Part shown: piece after piece, positions 32,919 to 43,020 of the stretch
How positions within the stretch are numbered: position 1 is the stretch's first letter
Layout of the letters: each line of letters begins with the position of its first letter
Translations under genes and position numbers: made by a program
Source of the DNA: Bacteroidota bacterium
GTDB lineage: Bacteria > Bacteroidota > Bacteroidia > Bacteroidales > UBA12481
DNA length: 64,000 nucleotides
NCBI GenBank assembly: GCA_018669475.1
Contig: JABHCC010000119.1
Coordinates: 1 to 64,000 of the forward strand
Reading direction: 5' to 3'
The notes under the pieces: generated by a model
What the model saw: the letters and a program-made list of their open reading frames with translations, nothing else
The model's database searches: none
What the model was told of the DNA's origin: nothing

Positions 32919-35561
32919 ATGAAAAGATTATTAACATTCTTCACTTGTATGACCCTCATTTTAAATGTTTTTGGTCAGCCAAGTGATATCCCGATTAAGT
33001 CCTATAAGGCACAAAAACTGAAATCCCAGGCACCAGTAATTGATGGAATACTCGATGAGGAGTTATGGTCAGATGAAAATCGCACAGGTGATTTCATGCA
33101 ATTTCAGCCTCATGAGGGTATTGCCCCTTCTCAAGAGACTGAGTTTGCCATCCATTTTGATAACAATAACATTTATGTTGGGATTTGGGCTTACGACAGC
33201 AGTCCTGATAGTATTTCACGCAGATTGACACGGAGAGATAATATTGATGGTGACGTTATTGGAGTGGATTTTGACAGTTATCATGATCATCGAACCTCAT
33301 TCGGCTTTTGGGTGAGCTCAAGCGGAGTGAAACTCGACCGGATTATGTCAGGTGATGGAAGTAATGAAGATGATTCCTGGGATCCGAATTGGTTTGTTAA
33401 AACAAGTATTAATGATGATGGGTGGACAGCTGAAATGAAGATTCCTCTATCTCAGTTAAGATTTGAAAATGCATCAACTGAGGGTTGGGGTCTGAATGTT
33501 ATGCGGCTTGTTTTCAGAACAGAAGAGGTTTCTGTTTGGCAACGCATTCCCAGAGGATCATCTGGTTTTGTACATAATTATGGACATTTAACCGGAATTA
33601 CAGATATTTCCCCAAAGAAACAATTTGATATCACTCCTTATACAGTTGTTTCAACTGAACGCTATGAAAAAACAGAGGGCAATCCTTTTGCTACAGGTAA
33701 AGATTATTCATATACAGCAGGTTTAGATGCAAAAATTGGCATTACAAACAATCTAACTCTGGATCTCTCTGTTAATCCTGATTTTGGTCAGGTTGAAGCT
33801 GATCCGTCACAAGTTAACCTAACCGCATACGAAACTTTTTTTGAAGAAAAGCGACCATTTTTTATTGAGGGACGGAGCATTCTATCAATGCCACTTATGA
33901 TTGGAGATGGTGATATGGCAAATGAGAATCTTTTCTATACACGCAGGATAGGAAGACGTCCACATGGGTATCCCAATATGTCAAATGATGAATATGCAGA
34001 TCTTCCGGCTTTCACAAGAATACTGGGAGCTGGAAAAGTTACGGGTAAAACTGAAAAAGGTTGGTCAGTGGGCTTGCTTGAAAGTGTAACGGCAGAAGAA
34101 AAAGCTGAAATAGCTTTTGATGGAGGAGATTCCAGATATGAAGCAATAGAACCACTTACTAATTATCTTATTGGAACAGTGCATAAAGACTATAATCAGG
34201 GGAATACAGTTATTGCCGGGATGATCACTTCAACCAGCCGACGGCTCGATAATACTAATCTTGAATATTTACATAAATCCGCATACACTGGTGGCTTTGA
34301 TTTCACACAGTTTTTCAAAAATAAGACATATTTATTGTCGATGAAGACATACTTTAGTCAGGTGTCAGGAACTGAGGAAGCAATAACCCGAACTCAACAA
34401 TCCCCAACTCATTATTTCCAAAGGCCTGATGCGGATCATCTCACATTAGATACCACCAGGACTTCTTTGATTGGTAATGGTGGTTCAATAATGCTTGGTA
34501 AGGTGGGGAATTCTCCATTAAACTTTGGAGGATTTATAAACTGGAAAACTCCGGGTGTTGAATTGAATGATGTTGGTTATATCAGAAGTACTGATGAATT
34601 GTTTACCATATTATGGGCCAGTTATCGATTTTACGAACCATTCAGTATTTTCAGGACACTCAGTTTCAATTCCAGTTTGTGGTCGGCTTTTGATTTTGGA
34701 GGGGTTTATAATGGATCCGGAGCAAACATTAATGCAAATTCACAGTTTAAAAACTTTTGGTCTCTCAACCTTGGTGTAAGCGGAAGAACTGAATCACTAT
34801 CTACAGGCATGCTAAGAGGTGGACCTTCCTTTATAACTCCTGCTTCATTGACTCCTTTTGTCAGGGTAAATACAGATGCAAGAAAGAAACTTGTGTTTGG
34901 AATATCAGGCTTTGCCCCAACTTCTTTTGAGGGGCATTCTCAAACAGTAGGAGGAGAGATAAGTTTGAGCTATCGACCATTTAATATGATGACTATCTCT
35001 CTCGATCCGAATATTATGTTGAATAAGAGTAATCTGCAATACATTGAAGAAAACTCTTTTAATGGTGATTCCCGATATATATTTGGTAGCATTGACCAGA
35101 AAGTACTTGGAATTAGTCTGAGACTGAATCTTACTATTACACCTGATTTGACTATTCAATATTGGGGACAACCTTTTATTGCATCTGGTAAGTATTCGAA
35201 TATCAAAATGATTACTGATGACCCCCTTGCTTCTGAATACGGAGATCGCTACCATGAGTTTACTGATGATCAGATCGTTTGCTATGAAGACGATGATTAT
35301 TGTGCTGTGGATGAGAATGTAGATGGTCAGGTGGATTATAATATAGAATATCCTGATTTTAACGTAAAAGAATTTAAATCGAATTTGGTGGCCCGGTGGG
35401 AATATCGACCGGGTTCAGTTTTTTATCTCGTATGGTCACAAGGAAGAAGCCAGTACAATTCATATGGTAATATGAGTTTAGGCCGCGACTTTGGTGACAT
35501 GTATGGTTCCTCTCCTCAAAATGTATTTTTACTGAAATTTTCATATAGGTTCGGGTTATAG
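32919..35561 (+). CDS. DUF5916 outer-membrane protein with CBM9-like N-terminal domain
   Basis: An 880-residue protein starting at ATG 32919, which gives a clean signal peptide (MKRLLTFFTCMTLILNVFGQ); the longer frame from 32835 is rejected. Residues about 30-215 look like a CBM9-type sugar-binding domain (APVIDGILDEELWSDENRTG, EMKIPLSQLRFE). The rest is a DUF5916 region with alternating beta strands ending SPQNVFLLKFSYRFGL, a terminal aromatic-rich strand of outer-membrane barrels. EKRPFFIEGRSIL is a family hallmark. Role unknown; binding of glycans or export is suggested by domain content only. Confidence 0.9.
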   Translation: MKRLLTFFTCMTLILNVFGQPSDIPIKSYKAQKLKSQAPVIDGILDEELWSDENRTGDFMQFQPHEGIAPSQETEFAIHFDNNNIYVGIWAYDSSPDSISRRLTRRDNIDGDVIGVDFDSYHDHRTSFGFWVSSSGVKLDRIMSGDGSNEDDSWDPNWFVKTSINDDGWTAEMKIPLSQLRFENASTEGWGLNVMRLVFRTEEVSVWQRIPRGSSGFVHNYGHLTGITDISPKKQFDITPYTVVSTERYEKTEGNPFATGKDYSYTAGLDAKIGITNNLTLDLSVNPDFGQVEADPSQVNLTAYETFFEEKRPFFIEGRSILSMPLMIGDGDMANENLFYTRRIGRRPHGYPNMSNDEYADLPAFTRILGAGKVTGKTEKGWSVGLLESVTAEEKAEIAFDGGDSRYEAIEPLTNYLIGTVHKDYNQGNTVIAGMITSTSRRLDNTNLEYLHKSAYTGGFDFTQFFKNKTYLLSMKTYFSQVSGTEEAITRTQQSPTHYFQRPDADHLTLDTTRTSLIGNGGSIMLGKVGNSPLNFGGFINWKTPGVELNDVGYIRSTDELFTILWASYRFYEPFSIFRTLSFNSSLWSAFDFGGVYNGSGANINANSQFKNFWSLNLGVSGRTESLSTGMLRGGPSFITPASLTPFVRVNTDARKKLVFGISGFAPTSFEGHSQTVGGEISLSYRPFNMMTISLDPNIMLNKSNLQYIEENSFNGDSRYIFGSIDQKVLGISLRLNLTITPDLTIQYWGQPFIASGKYSNIKMITDDPLASEYGDRYHEFTDDQIVCYEDDDYCAVDENVDGQVDYNIEYPDFNVKEFKSNLVARWEYRPGSVFYLVWSQGRSQYNSYGNMSLGRDFGDMYGSSPQNVFLLKFSYRFGL

Positions 35562-35568
35562 GTCCCGT

Positions 35569-35609
35569 GGTCCCCACGCCGCTCTGACAAGGTCAGGAGG
35601 CTGGGGACC
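35569..35609 (+). terminator. Hairpin after the DUF5916 gene
   Basis: Outer stem GGTCCCCA/TGGGGACC (from 35569 and to 35609) with an inner CTGAC/GTCAG stem. The T-run after it is weak (CTTTA), so it may be a terminator or an RNA-stability hairpin. Confidence 0.6.
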
Positions 35610-35655
35610 CTTTACCCCCCCCTAAAATAAGGGTTAGGGGTTAAGGGAATAGGGA

Positions 35656-36525
35656 TTAGGATTTTGGTTTTATTATTAGGCTTAGGCCTGATATTTTGTT
35701 TCCTGTTTGATTTCTCCCTGACCAGGGATGTATGGAAAGTGACTGATTTTTTTTCTTGTGAAGGTGAGTCACTAATAATGCCATTCCGCTTCCCCATAGT
35801 GCTCCTGCAAGTATATCTGTAGGGAAATGCATCCCGGATTTCACCGACCAATAACCTGAAAGAATTGCCAATCCATGGGTGCCTGCGTACACATAAGGTA
35901 GCCACTTCCTGTCAGGGTACATATCATGCATGATCAGGCTAACAAAGCTTGCATGATAGAATAAAATTCCTGCGTTACCCGAAAGGAATGACTCATTGTT
36001 CGCTGATCTGACTTTTTGTTCTAAACTCAAGGATGAATTATAGGTATAGGGACGTGGCCTTTTAATCGTAGCTTTAGTTAATAAAACCATTCCTTCGGTA
36101 AGATAGGCTCCTTCGAGATACATCAGACTCAGGGTTTTTAGTACACTCCATGATTCGCCGGTAATTCGATCACTAAGTCCCAGTCCTCCAATCAGTCCAA
36201 TGGTGCTCACAATTGATGCTGGTTCGAAGAACTCCCTGGTTCTATCCAGGCTCTTATCCCAATTTGTCGTGGCACCGCGATCTACAAACAATAATGATGA
36301 TGTTTTCAAGGCTAAAACTTCGCTGGCTGACATGTAATCCAAAGTAGTTTGAACCCTTCCGCCGGCATAAAGGAGAGCAGTTCCTGAACCAATAAGACAG
36401 ATCTCCTGTGCTGGTGAAAGCTGATAAGGAAAATCAGATTTTTTATTGTGCTTATTCAATTGGCCGTATCCGGCATCCGGCAGGTTGAGAAATACACAAA
36501 TGAATATAATAATACCTATTCTCAA
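35656..36525 (-). CDS. PAP2-superfamily protein with altered active site
   Basis: A 289-residue exported or membrane protein, starting at TTG 36525 with a signal-like stretch (MRIGIIIFICVFLNLPDAGYG); no ATG fits. The PAP2 motif 1 (Kx6RP) is intact at K151-R158-P159. Motif 2, normally PSGH, reads LSGN (181-184), so the catalytic His is replaced by Asn. Motif 3, normally SRx5Hx3D, keeps H233 and D237 but has Trp-Ser in place of Ser-Arg. The family removes phosphate from lipid phosphates; with two changes, activity here is doubtful. It precedes nothing co-oriented downstream. Confidence 0.82.
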   Translation of the reverse strand: MRIGIIIFICVFLNLPDAGYGQLNKHNKKSDFPYQLSPAQEICLIGSGTALLYAGGRVQTTLDYMSASEVLALKTSSLLFVDRGATTNWDKSLDRTREFFEPASIVSTIGLIGGLGLSDRITGESWSVLKTLSLMYLEGAYLTEGMVLLTKATIKRPRPYTYNSSLSLEQKVRSANNESFLSGNAGILFYHASFVSLIMHDMYPDRKWLPYVYAGTHGLAILSGYWSVKSGMHFPTDILAGALWGSGMALLVTHLHKKKNQSLSIHPWSGRNQTGNKISGLSLIIKPKS

Positions 36526-36540
36526 AATTATTTTTTCTTA

Positions 36541-37158
36541 TTAGTCAATCAAGGGAGTTGTCAGGATTTCATTTTTAAAATCAAACAGCATGTTTATCTG
36601 TTCGATGGTATTCCTGGGTGTAGATAAAGATGGAATATTATCATGACTGAAGAATCCTGCATCACTTGTTTCGATGAAATCAGATTTATCTTTTCCAATA
36701 TACTTACACTCAATGAAAATTTTGTATATATAATAAAGGTCCTGCGGATGAGAATGACACCTTTTATCGAGTACTGCAAGAAGCTTTGTGGCTTCCACTT
36801 TAACTCCTGCTTCTTCGCGTGTTTCTTTTACAGCCACCTCAGAAGGGGTATAGCCAATGTCGGCCCATCCGCCAGGCAATGACCATTTACCATCAATTTT
36901 CTCTTTGACAAAAAGTAATTGATTTTTATCATTGAATACTACGGCCCGGATATCAACTTTGGGCGTTTTGTATCCATTTTGTTCATGCATTTCCAGGTGG
37001 AGCTGATTGGGGTCGACTGAGTACAGGTTTTCAATTATGTTAAAGCAAAGTTGCTCAATCTCTTTATATCTGGTAAGATCAAAATCGTTATGGGCAAAGT
37101 GTTGTCCTTGCTCACTAAGTGCCTGAATCTGTTTGAGCAGGTTTAAGGGAGATTCCAT
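36541..37158 (-). CDS. Nudix hydrolase with NUDIX_N domain
   Basis: A 205-residue protein. The N-terminal helical part (about 1-60) is of the NUDIX_N type found in a Bacteroidota/Firmicutes subgroup. The Nudix box is complete: GGWADIGYTPSEVAVKETRE followed by EAGV, matching Gx5Ex7REUxEExGU. Related proteins cleave ADP-ribose or other nucleoside diphosphate derivatives. The ATG at 37158 is chosen over an upstream one at 37206, which lies 8 bases from the histidine kinase stop; either is possible, but 37158 gives the usual N-terminus (ESPLNLLKQIQAL). Confidence 0.9.
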   Translation of the reverse strand: MESPLNLLKQIQALSEQGQHFAHNDFDLTRYKEIEQLCFNIIENLYSVDPNQLHLEMHEQNGYKTPKVDIRAVVFNDKNQLLFVKEKIDGKWSLPGGWADIGYTPSEVAVKETREEAGVKVEATKLLAVLDKRCHSHPQDLYYIYKIFIECKYIGKDKSDFIETSDAGFFSHDNIPSLSTPRNTIEQINMLFDFKNEILTTPLID

Positions 37159-37214
37159 GAAAAAATGTTTAGATGCGTAAAATAGGGATTTTTGACCTAA
37201 TGTCACTTATCTTC

Positions 37215-38441
37215 TTAGCTTGACTCAGATTGATTTTTATAAGGCAGGGTAAAATAAAACGTAGTACCTTTCCCTGGCTCAGATTGAAGCCAAATCCGAC
37301 CTCCCATTAATGTAACGAGGTTTCGACAAATAGATAATCCTAAACCTGTACCTCCAAAGCGTCGAGACATAGTTGATTCTAATTGTCTGAAATGTTGAAA
37401 TACTGCATTTTGCTCTTCCGTAGCAATTCCAATGCCGGAATCTCTCACGTAAAACAGTAATTTTTTTTCTTCCAATAATCTGTATCCAAACTGAATGAAT
37501 CCTTTTGGAGTGAACTTGATAGCGTTTATAAGAAGGTTTATTAGTATTTGCCTCAAGCGGTAAGCATCATTATAAATAAGCGATTGATTATCTGACATAT
37601 CTGTTTCCAGGAAAACCAACAGGTGGCTTTTATCACGATTCATTTTCTCATTGATAGCGATTTCTTCCAATTCACGCAAATGCTCATTCAGGTTAAATTC
37701 AGATTCTGAAATAGTTAACTGGCTGCTTTCAATTTTAGAAATGTCTATAATATCATTAATCAGGCTTATCAACTGATTGCTGTTCTGGTGAATATGTTGG
37801 TAATACTTTGCTTTTTCCTCATTTGAAACATCGTCTTCCAGAATTAGATTAGAGAAACCAACAATTGCATTCAAGGGAGTTCTGATTTCATGCGACATAT
37901 TAGCCAGAAAAGCAGATTTCAATTTGTCACTATTTTCAGCCTGAATAATAGCTGAATGTAAATTCTTTTCGGCCGATTTACGCAGACTGATATCCTGTCC
38001 GATAATCAACAAACATTTGATATTTGCGTTTTCTTCAACAACCGGAATAAATCGAAATTCAAAGTATTCTTTCCTAGCTTCTGATATCTCACGAGATACA
38101 TCACAATAATCGGGTTCTCCTGATTGGCAAATATTCTCAATAAACTCTCTTGTAAGACCTGTTAGCTTTTCTCCGGAGATCAGATCATTAATAGCTTTGT
38201 TATGGTAAGTATCTGGTGTTTGAATTAAATGCTCACTTGAAGCAGAGTTGATGAAATCAATGTGTAAATCACATGATAATTGGATTACAATATCAGGTAT
38301 ATTATTAGTGAGATTTTGCCATAAAGATTCATTTGCTGATGGAGAATGGTCGACAGATAGCTGCTTTCTATAGTGTCGGTATAACCAGACACATATGAAA
38401 AGCGAGACAATAAGTAATGATGCAAGGATGGTCGTTAACAT
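37215..38441 (-). CDS. PAS-domain sensor histidine kinase (orphan)
   Basis: A 408-residue kinase with one N-terminal membrane helix (about 4-22), a PAS domain (about 45-155) and a C-terminal kinase core. The phospho-accepting His is near residue 183 in LANMSHEIRTPLN. The ATPase part has NLLINAIKFTPKG, RDSGIGI and FGGTGLGLSI. No receiver domain or response regulator adjoins, so the partner is elsewhere; the Hpt protein near 2 kb is one candidate only in principle. It is divergent from the hybrid regulator of the polysaccharide locus, with 120 bases between them. Confidence 0.9.
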   Translation of the reverse strand: MLTTILASLLIVSLFICVWLYRHYRKQLSVDHSPSANESLWQNLTNNIPDIVIQLSCDLHIDFINSASSEHLIQTPDTYHNKAINDLISGEKLTGLTREFIENICQSGEPDYCDVSREISEARKEYFEFRFIPVVEENANIKCLLIIGQDISLRKSAEKNLHSAIIQAENSDKLKSAFLANMSHEIRTPLNAIVGFSNLILEDDVSNEEKAKYYQHIHQNSNQLISLINDIIDISKIESSQLTISESEFNLNEHLRELEEIAINEKMNRDKSHLLVFLETDMSDNQSLIYNDAYRLRQILINLLINAIKFTPKGFIQFGYRLLEEKKLLFYVRDSGIGIATEEQNAVFQHFRQLESTMSRRFGGTGLGLSICRNLVTLMGGRIWLQSEPGKGTTFYFTLPYKNQSESS

Positions 38442-38561
38442 ATAATTGTTTAAAGATAAGGAATTAAGGAGTATTCATTTAAGTAATTTGGAAAGTAAAA
38501 TAACTTTTTGACGAATGGATAATAGATTTTTGTACTTTGGTCTTACCATTTTTTTGAAACC

Positions 38562-41500
38562 TTGAAGATTTTTGTCCCCATATTTATTTTGTGGCATTGT
38601 ATTAGTATTGCCTCATTGTCAGCTCAAGACGATACTGATTGGGTGTTAAGGTTCGAGAACCTTACAGTTGAAGACCGTCTGCCCAGTCATCGGGTTCTGT
38701 GTGTTTGCCAGGATTACAGGGGATTTATGTGGTTTGGAACTGAAGAGGGTTTATGCAGATATGATGGCTTCAGTTTTACTGAATACATGGCTGACTTAAA
38801 CAATTCTTTAAGCATTTCAAACAATGCCGTAAGATCAATAACGGAAGACTCTTTTGGTAATTTATGGATTGGAACTGATGGGGGAGGGCTGAATTATTTT
38901 ATTCCGGAAAAAGAAGAGTTTTATCAATTTCCTTTGCCAAATGTTGTACAGGAGGAGTCTTTAAATGAGCATGATAAAATCTACTCAATATTAAGAACTT
39001 CAGATAATAAATACTGGATTGGGTCTTATGGCCAGGGTATTTATCTGTTGCCGGCCTTTTCAAATGCAAATGATATCATACTGTTTTGTAAAAATAATAA
39101 GCCTGATAATATAATTCAATTCCTGCCGGATGGGAGTCAAACAGGTCTTAATGATGCATATGTTTTTTGCTTATATGAAGATCGTGCTAAAACTTTATGG
39201 ATTGGGACTGATGGCCGGGGTAGTGCGGAAGGTGGAGCATTACATAAGATTATCCAGACAAGTAAGGAAAAGAAAAAGCTTATTTGTACTCAATTCAGGC
39301 ATGATCCTACTGATATTGAGAGTTTAGGAAGTAATTATATAATGTCGCTCTTCGAGGATAGTAAAAGTAGACTGTGGGTGGCTAATTGGGAAGGCGGACT
39401 AAATTTACTTGACCGGGAAACGGGAAAGGTTCAAAGAATAAGAGGAAGAGATAATTCCACTGGCCATCTCAATAATGATGATGTCTACTGTGTTGTCGAA
39501 GACCACTATAGCAATCTATGGGTCGCAACATACGGAGGTGGGATTTCCAGAGTTTCAGAAAAGAAACCGGGACAATTTGAATTTATTACACAGCAAAACT
39601 TAAAAGACAAGGAGAATTCTTTAGTTGGTGATTTTGTAAGGCAGATTTTTGTTGATCAGGGCGGATTGTTGTGGGTAATAACATGGAAGTCTGGTATCAG
39701 CAGGTTGAGGGTAAGTAGAAACCCCTTTATTCATGTACCTCTGCCTGATCATGGAATAAGCGATACTATTACAGAAGTTGTACAACGAATCCAATCTGAT
39801 GATGCCGGAAGGATTCTCATTGAAACTCAAAAACAAGGATTACTGGAGCTGAATCTGACAAAAGAAGGTCAGCGAACAAACTATATATTTTCACAGAGCA
39901 AAGTTAGCTTTCCACCCGATCCTATATATAATACTTATATAGGTAGCCGGTTTTCATCTGATTCAATTTTTATTCGTGTTTTGGATGGAAAAAGAATCTT
40001 TTATGAAGACAGCCGAAATAATTTATGGATTGGGCGGGGATCTTATTTGGTGAAGTGTTATGTTCAGGACTCAGCAGAATTAAAAATTATTGAATACGAA
40101 CGAGACAGCAGGAATCCCGTGGCATTGAAGGGATATCAAGTTACTGGCATTACTGAAGATTCAAGGGGGATGATTTGGATATCAACGATGGATGCATTGA
40201 ATCGCTTTGATCCGAATACTGGTCAGTTCGAATATTTCACAATGAAGGATGGTTTGCCTGGTAACGCAATATCCGCTATGCTGACTGATTCATATGGATA
40301 TTTGTGGCTTGCAACCGAGAATGGTATTGCACGCTTTGATACAGAATCGCTGATATCAATAATCTATGATGAAGATGATGGCTTGCCTTTTACAGATTTT
40401 GCTAATAGAACTGGTTATGGAATGGAGGAGTTTCAAAATTTCCCGGCTTTTGCTTCCTTGCCAGATGGAAGTTTTATTTTCAGCACAATTCAATATGGAC
40501 TTTTATTATTTCATCCGGATGAAGTTTATACAGAATTAATACCTCCACCTGTTTGGATAACTGAATTAAGAATACTCAATCAAACGGTAAGAGCTGGTGA
40601 CTGGATTGAAGGACGACAGATAATAGATCGTGATATTTCGTTTGTTGAACAACTTGTATTGAAGCCAAAGGACCAATCCTTTACAATTGCTTTCAGTGAA
40701 CTGGATTTCTTTAATTCCGAGAAAACACGTTATGCATACAGACTATTACCTTTAGAACAAGAATGGATCTTTTCTGGTGCCGACAACCGTCAGGTAACTT
40801 ATTCTCATCTTCCGCCAGGAGATTTCACATTTGAACTCAAAGGAGCTAATTCTCACGGTGTATGGAATCCCAATATCCGGGAATTAAAAATATTCATCAA
40901 AGCGCCCTGGTACAGAACTTTATGGTTTAAGTTAATGGTACTTCTTTGTATTGTACTTGTAGCGACTCTCGCGATTATTTTTTTCAAGCAGCGTGCCATA
41001 ATTTATCAGGAATTGGAACTTGAACGCTTTAGAAGGAAGGAGTCGGATCGCTTTACACAAATGAGAATTCGTTTTTACACCAACGTGACTCACGAATTCA
41101 GAACTCCGCTTTCACTGATATTGGGTCCAGCCGAAAAGCTTCAGAATGCTGACACTGACCCTGCCAGACTGCAGGAGGATATATCTTTGATTAAAAGAAA
41201 TGCTTTGAGACTTTTGAATCTCGTAAATCAATTAATGGATTTTCGTAAAATCGAAACTAATGCTGTATCTCTTCAGGTAGAAGAGGGTGATGTATCAGAA
41301 TATATTAGTGGAATCGCTGATTTGTTCAGAGAAAATGCTGTATCAAGAGAAATAGATTTCAATGTTTCAACTAATCCTGATAAGATCATAGCTTACTTCG
41401 ATCATGGTGCAGTTGATAAGATTATTTTCAATCTTCTTTCAAATGCCTTTAAATTTACCGGAAAACAAGGGCAAATTCAAATAAGACTGGAACGTTTTGA

Positions 41501-42650
41501 GAAAACAATGGAGCCTGATCTCCCTGTTGATTGGTTAAGAATCTGTATTTCTGATACAGGTAAAGGAATTCCAAAAGACATGCTTCCTCGGATTTTTGAT
41601 CGCTTTTTCCAGGCCGAAACCAAGGTTATGGGCTCTGGAGTTGGATTGTCTATTGTAAGGAATCTGGTGAGTATACACCATGGTGAAATCAGAGTTATAA
41701 GCGAACTGGAGAAGGGAACCAGCTTCTATGTTGAGTTACCAATAGCAAGAATTGCTTTTTCAGATGAAGAAATTTCAAATCGAAAGAATAAATCTATTGA
41801 ATTAGCTCGTTTTCGCTCCACAGTTTTGCCAGATTTTTCTAAAACTGAAAAATTAAAAGATGATCATGGAGTACAGGACACAGCAGGTAATAAGACTATA
41901 TTGATAATTGAGGATAATGTTGACATGCTTCAGTTTATTTCTGACTTGCTGCAGAAACATTTTAATGTACGTTCTGCATCCTCCGCTGAAGAGGGACTTG
42001 AGATTATAAAAGAGGAAGAGCCTGATATAATATTATCTGACGTTATGATGCCTGGTATAGGTGGTTTGAATTTCGTCCAAAAAATCAAGAATAACATATC
42101 CTTTTCTCATATTCCCATCATACTGATTACCTCTTTAACAGGGAAAAGTGACGAAATTGCTGCTTTGAAATGTGGGGCGGATGATTACATAAGCAAACCT
42201 TTTGATCCCGAAATATTATTAGCCAAAATAGTCAATCGGATTAAAACACGTGAACAATTCATTCTCCGGTTCTCGAATTTAGATCAAAGAAAAATAGTTG
42301 ATCCGTCCTTAGGATCGAAAGATCAGGATTTTCTAAAAAATATGATGGGTATGATTGAAGAATCATACAGTAATCCTGACTTCTCAGTTAAGGATCTTGT
42401 AGGGCAAATGGGAATGAGTCATAGTGTGTTATTCAGAAAAGTTAAATCCATAACAGGGCAAAATATAAATGATATGCTTGTTTTAATCAGACTTGAGAAA
42501 GCCCATGAATTACTTACTCAGGAGAATGTTGCAGTTAAGGAGGTGGCATATCAGGTTGGCTTTAGTGATCCAAAATATTTCTCCACCCGTTTTAAAAAGA
42601 AATTTGGTATTTCCCCATCAAGATTAGGTGATTCACTTTCACGTAATTGA
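38562..42650 (+). CDS. Hybrid two-component sensor/regulator of the polysaccharide locus
   Basis: A 1362-residue one-protein signalling system. A signal peptide (MKIFVPIFILWHCISIASLS) starts at TTG 38562. It is followed by periplasmic two-component propeller repeats (about 40-640; repeated WFGTEEGLCRYDG-like units), a Y_Y_Y domain (about 690-770) and a membrane helix at about 787-808. The cytoplasmic part has HisKA with His near 844 (VTHEFRTPL), an ATPase domain about 950-1060, a receiver with Asp near 1160 (LSDVMMPG) and a C-terminal AraC domain (about 1265-1360). Such proteins bind a glycan fragment and activate the adjacent susCD. It stands 370 bases before susC. Confidence 0.96.
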   Translation: MKIFVPIFILWHCISIASLSAQDDTDWVLRFENLTVEDRLPSHRVLCVCQDYRGFMWFGTEEGLCRYDGFSFTEYMADLNNSLSISNNAVRSITEDSFGNLWIGTDGGGLNYFIPEKEEFYQFPLPNVVQEESLNEHDKIYSILRTSDNKYWIGSYGQGIYLLPAFSNANDIILFCKNNKPDNIIQFLPDGSQTGLNDAYVFCLYEDRAKTLWIGTDGRGSAEGGALHKIIQTSKEKKKLICTQFRHDPTDIESLGSNYIMSLFEDSKSRLWVANWEGGLNLLDRETGKVQRIRGRDNSTGHLNNDDVYCVVEDHYSNLWVATYGGGISRVSEKKPGQFEFITQQNLKDKENSLVGDFVRQIFVDQGGLLWVITWKSGISRLRVSRNPFIHVPLPDHGISDTITEVVQRIQSDDAGRILIETQKQGLLELNLTKEGQRTNYIFSQSKVSFPPDPIYNTYIGSRFSSDSIFIRVLDGKRIFYEDSRNNLWIGRGSYLVKCYVQDSAELKIIEYERDSRNPVALKGYQVTGITEDSRGMIWISTMDALNRFDPNTGQFEYFTMKDGLPGNAISAMLTDSYGYLWLATENGIARFDTESLISIIYDEDDGLPFTDFANRTGYGMEEFQNFPAFASLPDGSFIFSTIQYGLLLFHPDEVYTELIPPPVWITELRILNQTVRAGDWIEGRQIIDRDISFVEQLVLKPKDQSFTIAFSELDFFNSEKTRYAYRLLPLEQEWIFSGADNRQVTYSHLPPGDFTFELKGANSHGVWNPNIRELKIFIKAPWYRTLWFKLMVLLCIVLVATLAIIFFKQRAIIYQELELERFRRKESDRFTQMRIRFYTNVTHEFRTPLSLILGPAEKLQNADTDPARLQEDISLIKRNALRLLNLVNQLMDFRKIETNAVSLQVEEGDVSEYISGIADLFRENAVSREIDFNVSTNPDKIIAYFDHGAVDKIIFNLLSNAFKFTGKQGQIQIRLERFEKTMEPDLPVDWLRICISDTGKGIPKDMLPRIFDRFFQAETKVMGSGVGLSIVRNLVSIHHGEIRVISELEKGTSFYVELPIARIAFSDEEISNRKNKSIELARFRSTVLPDFSKTEKLKDDHGVQDTAGNKTILIIEDNVDMLQFISDLLQKHFNVRSASSAEEGLEIIKEEEPDIILSDVMMPGIGGLNFVQKIKNNISFSHIPIILITSLTGKSDEIAALKCGADDYISKPFDPEILLAKIVNRIKTREQFILRFSNLDQRKIVDPSLGSKDQDFLKNMMGMIEESYSNPDFSVKDLVGQMGMSHSVLFRKVKSITGQNINDMLVLIRLEKAHELLTQENVAVKEVAYQVGFSDPKYFSTRFKKKFGISPSRLGDSLSRN

Positions 42651-43020
42651 GATATAGTAGGGTGAATAATGAAAGACAATAATTGCTATAGGAAGATAAA
42701 AAAGGCTATATTTGCTATTCGCTGCAAGAAAAGGAGCGAAATATTTTAAAGAATTATCGACCAATATTTAAACTGTTTTGACTGAAAATTACACCTGCAA
42801 TATCATAAAAATTGAAACCTTTGTTCGGTTTCATTAGAAAATGGTTTTATGGTAAGAAAAATGCAGTGTGTTGAAATTTGTTTAGTTTTAGTCATTATGA
42901 ATTAAAGCGAGGCGATAATGATTTCAAGGTTGCTGCATTTTTCTTTTAACTAATGAAATTGTATAATATATTAATGAGGAATTGTTCTAGTATCAATATT
43001 CAACCTAAATTTTAGTTTCT
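42651..43020. promoter_or_regulatory. Leader/promoter region of susC
   Basis: A 370-base gap before susC. A hairpin GAAACC/GGTTTC (42814-42819 with 42827-42832) has a 7-base loop. I find no convincing TAnnTTTG box, so the promoter and the AraC-type site cannot be placed. The length is typical for a regulated leader of a SusCD operon. Confidence 0.4.

Noticed and set aside
35617-35660. C-rich and GGGTTAGG-like runs, considered as a telomere-like or structured repeat
   Set aside because: Too short and irregular; probably part of the intergenic region after the DUF5916 hairpin.
35612-35905. 97-codon minus-strand ORF overlapping the PAP2 gene in another frame
   Set aside because: The PAP2 frame has recognisable motifs; this frame has none and extends over the hairpin region.
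42651-43020. Antisense small RNA or second promoter before susC
   Set aside because: Known for some SusCD loci, but I could not find a clear promoter on either strand, so I list only the hairpin.
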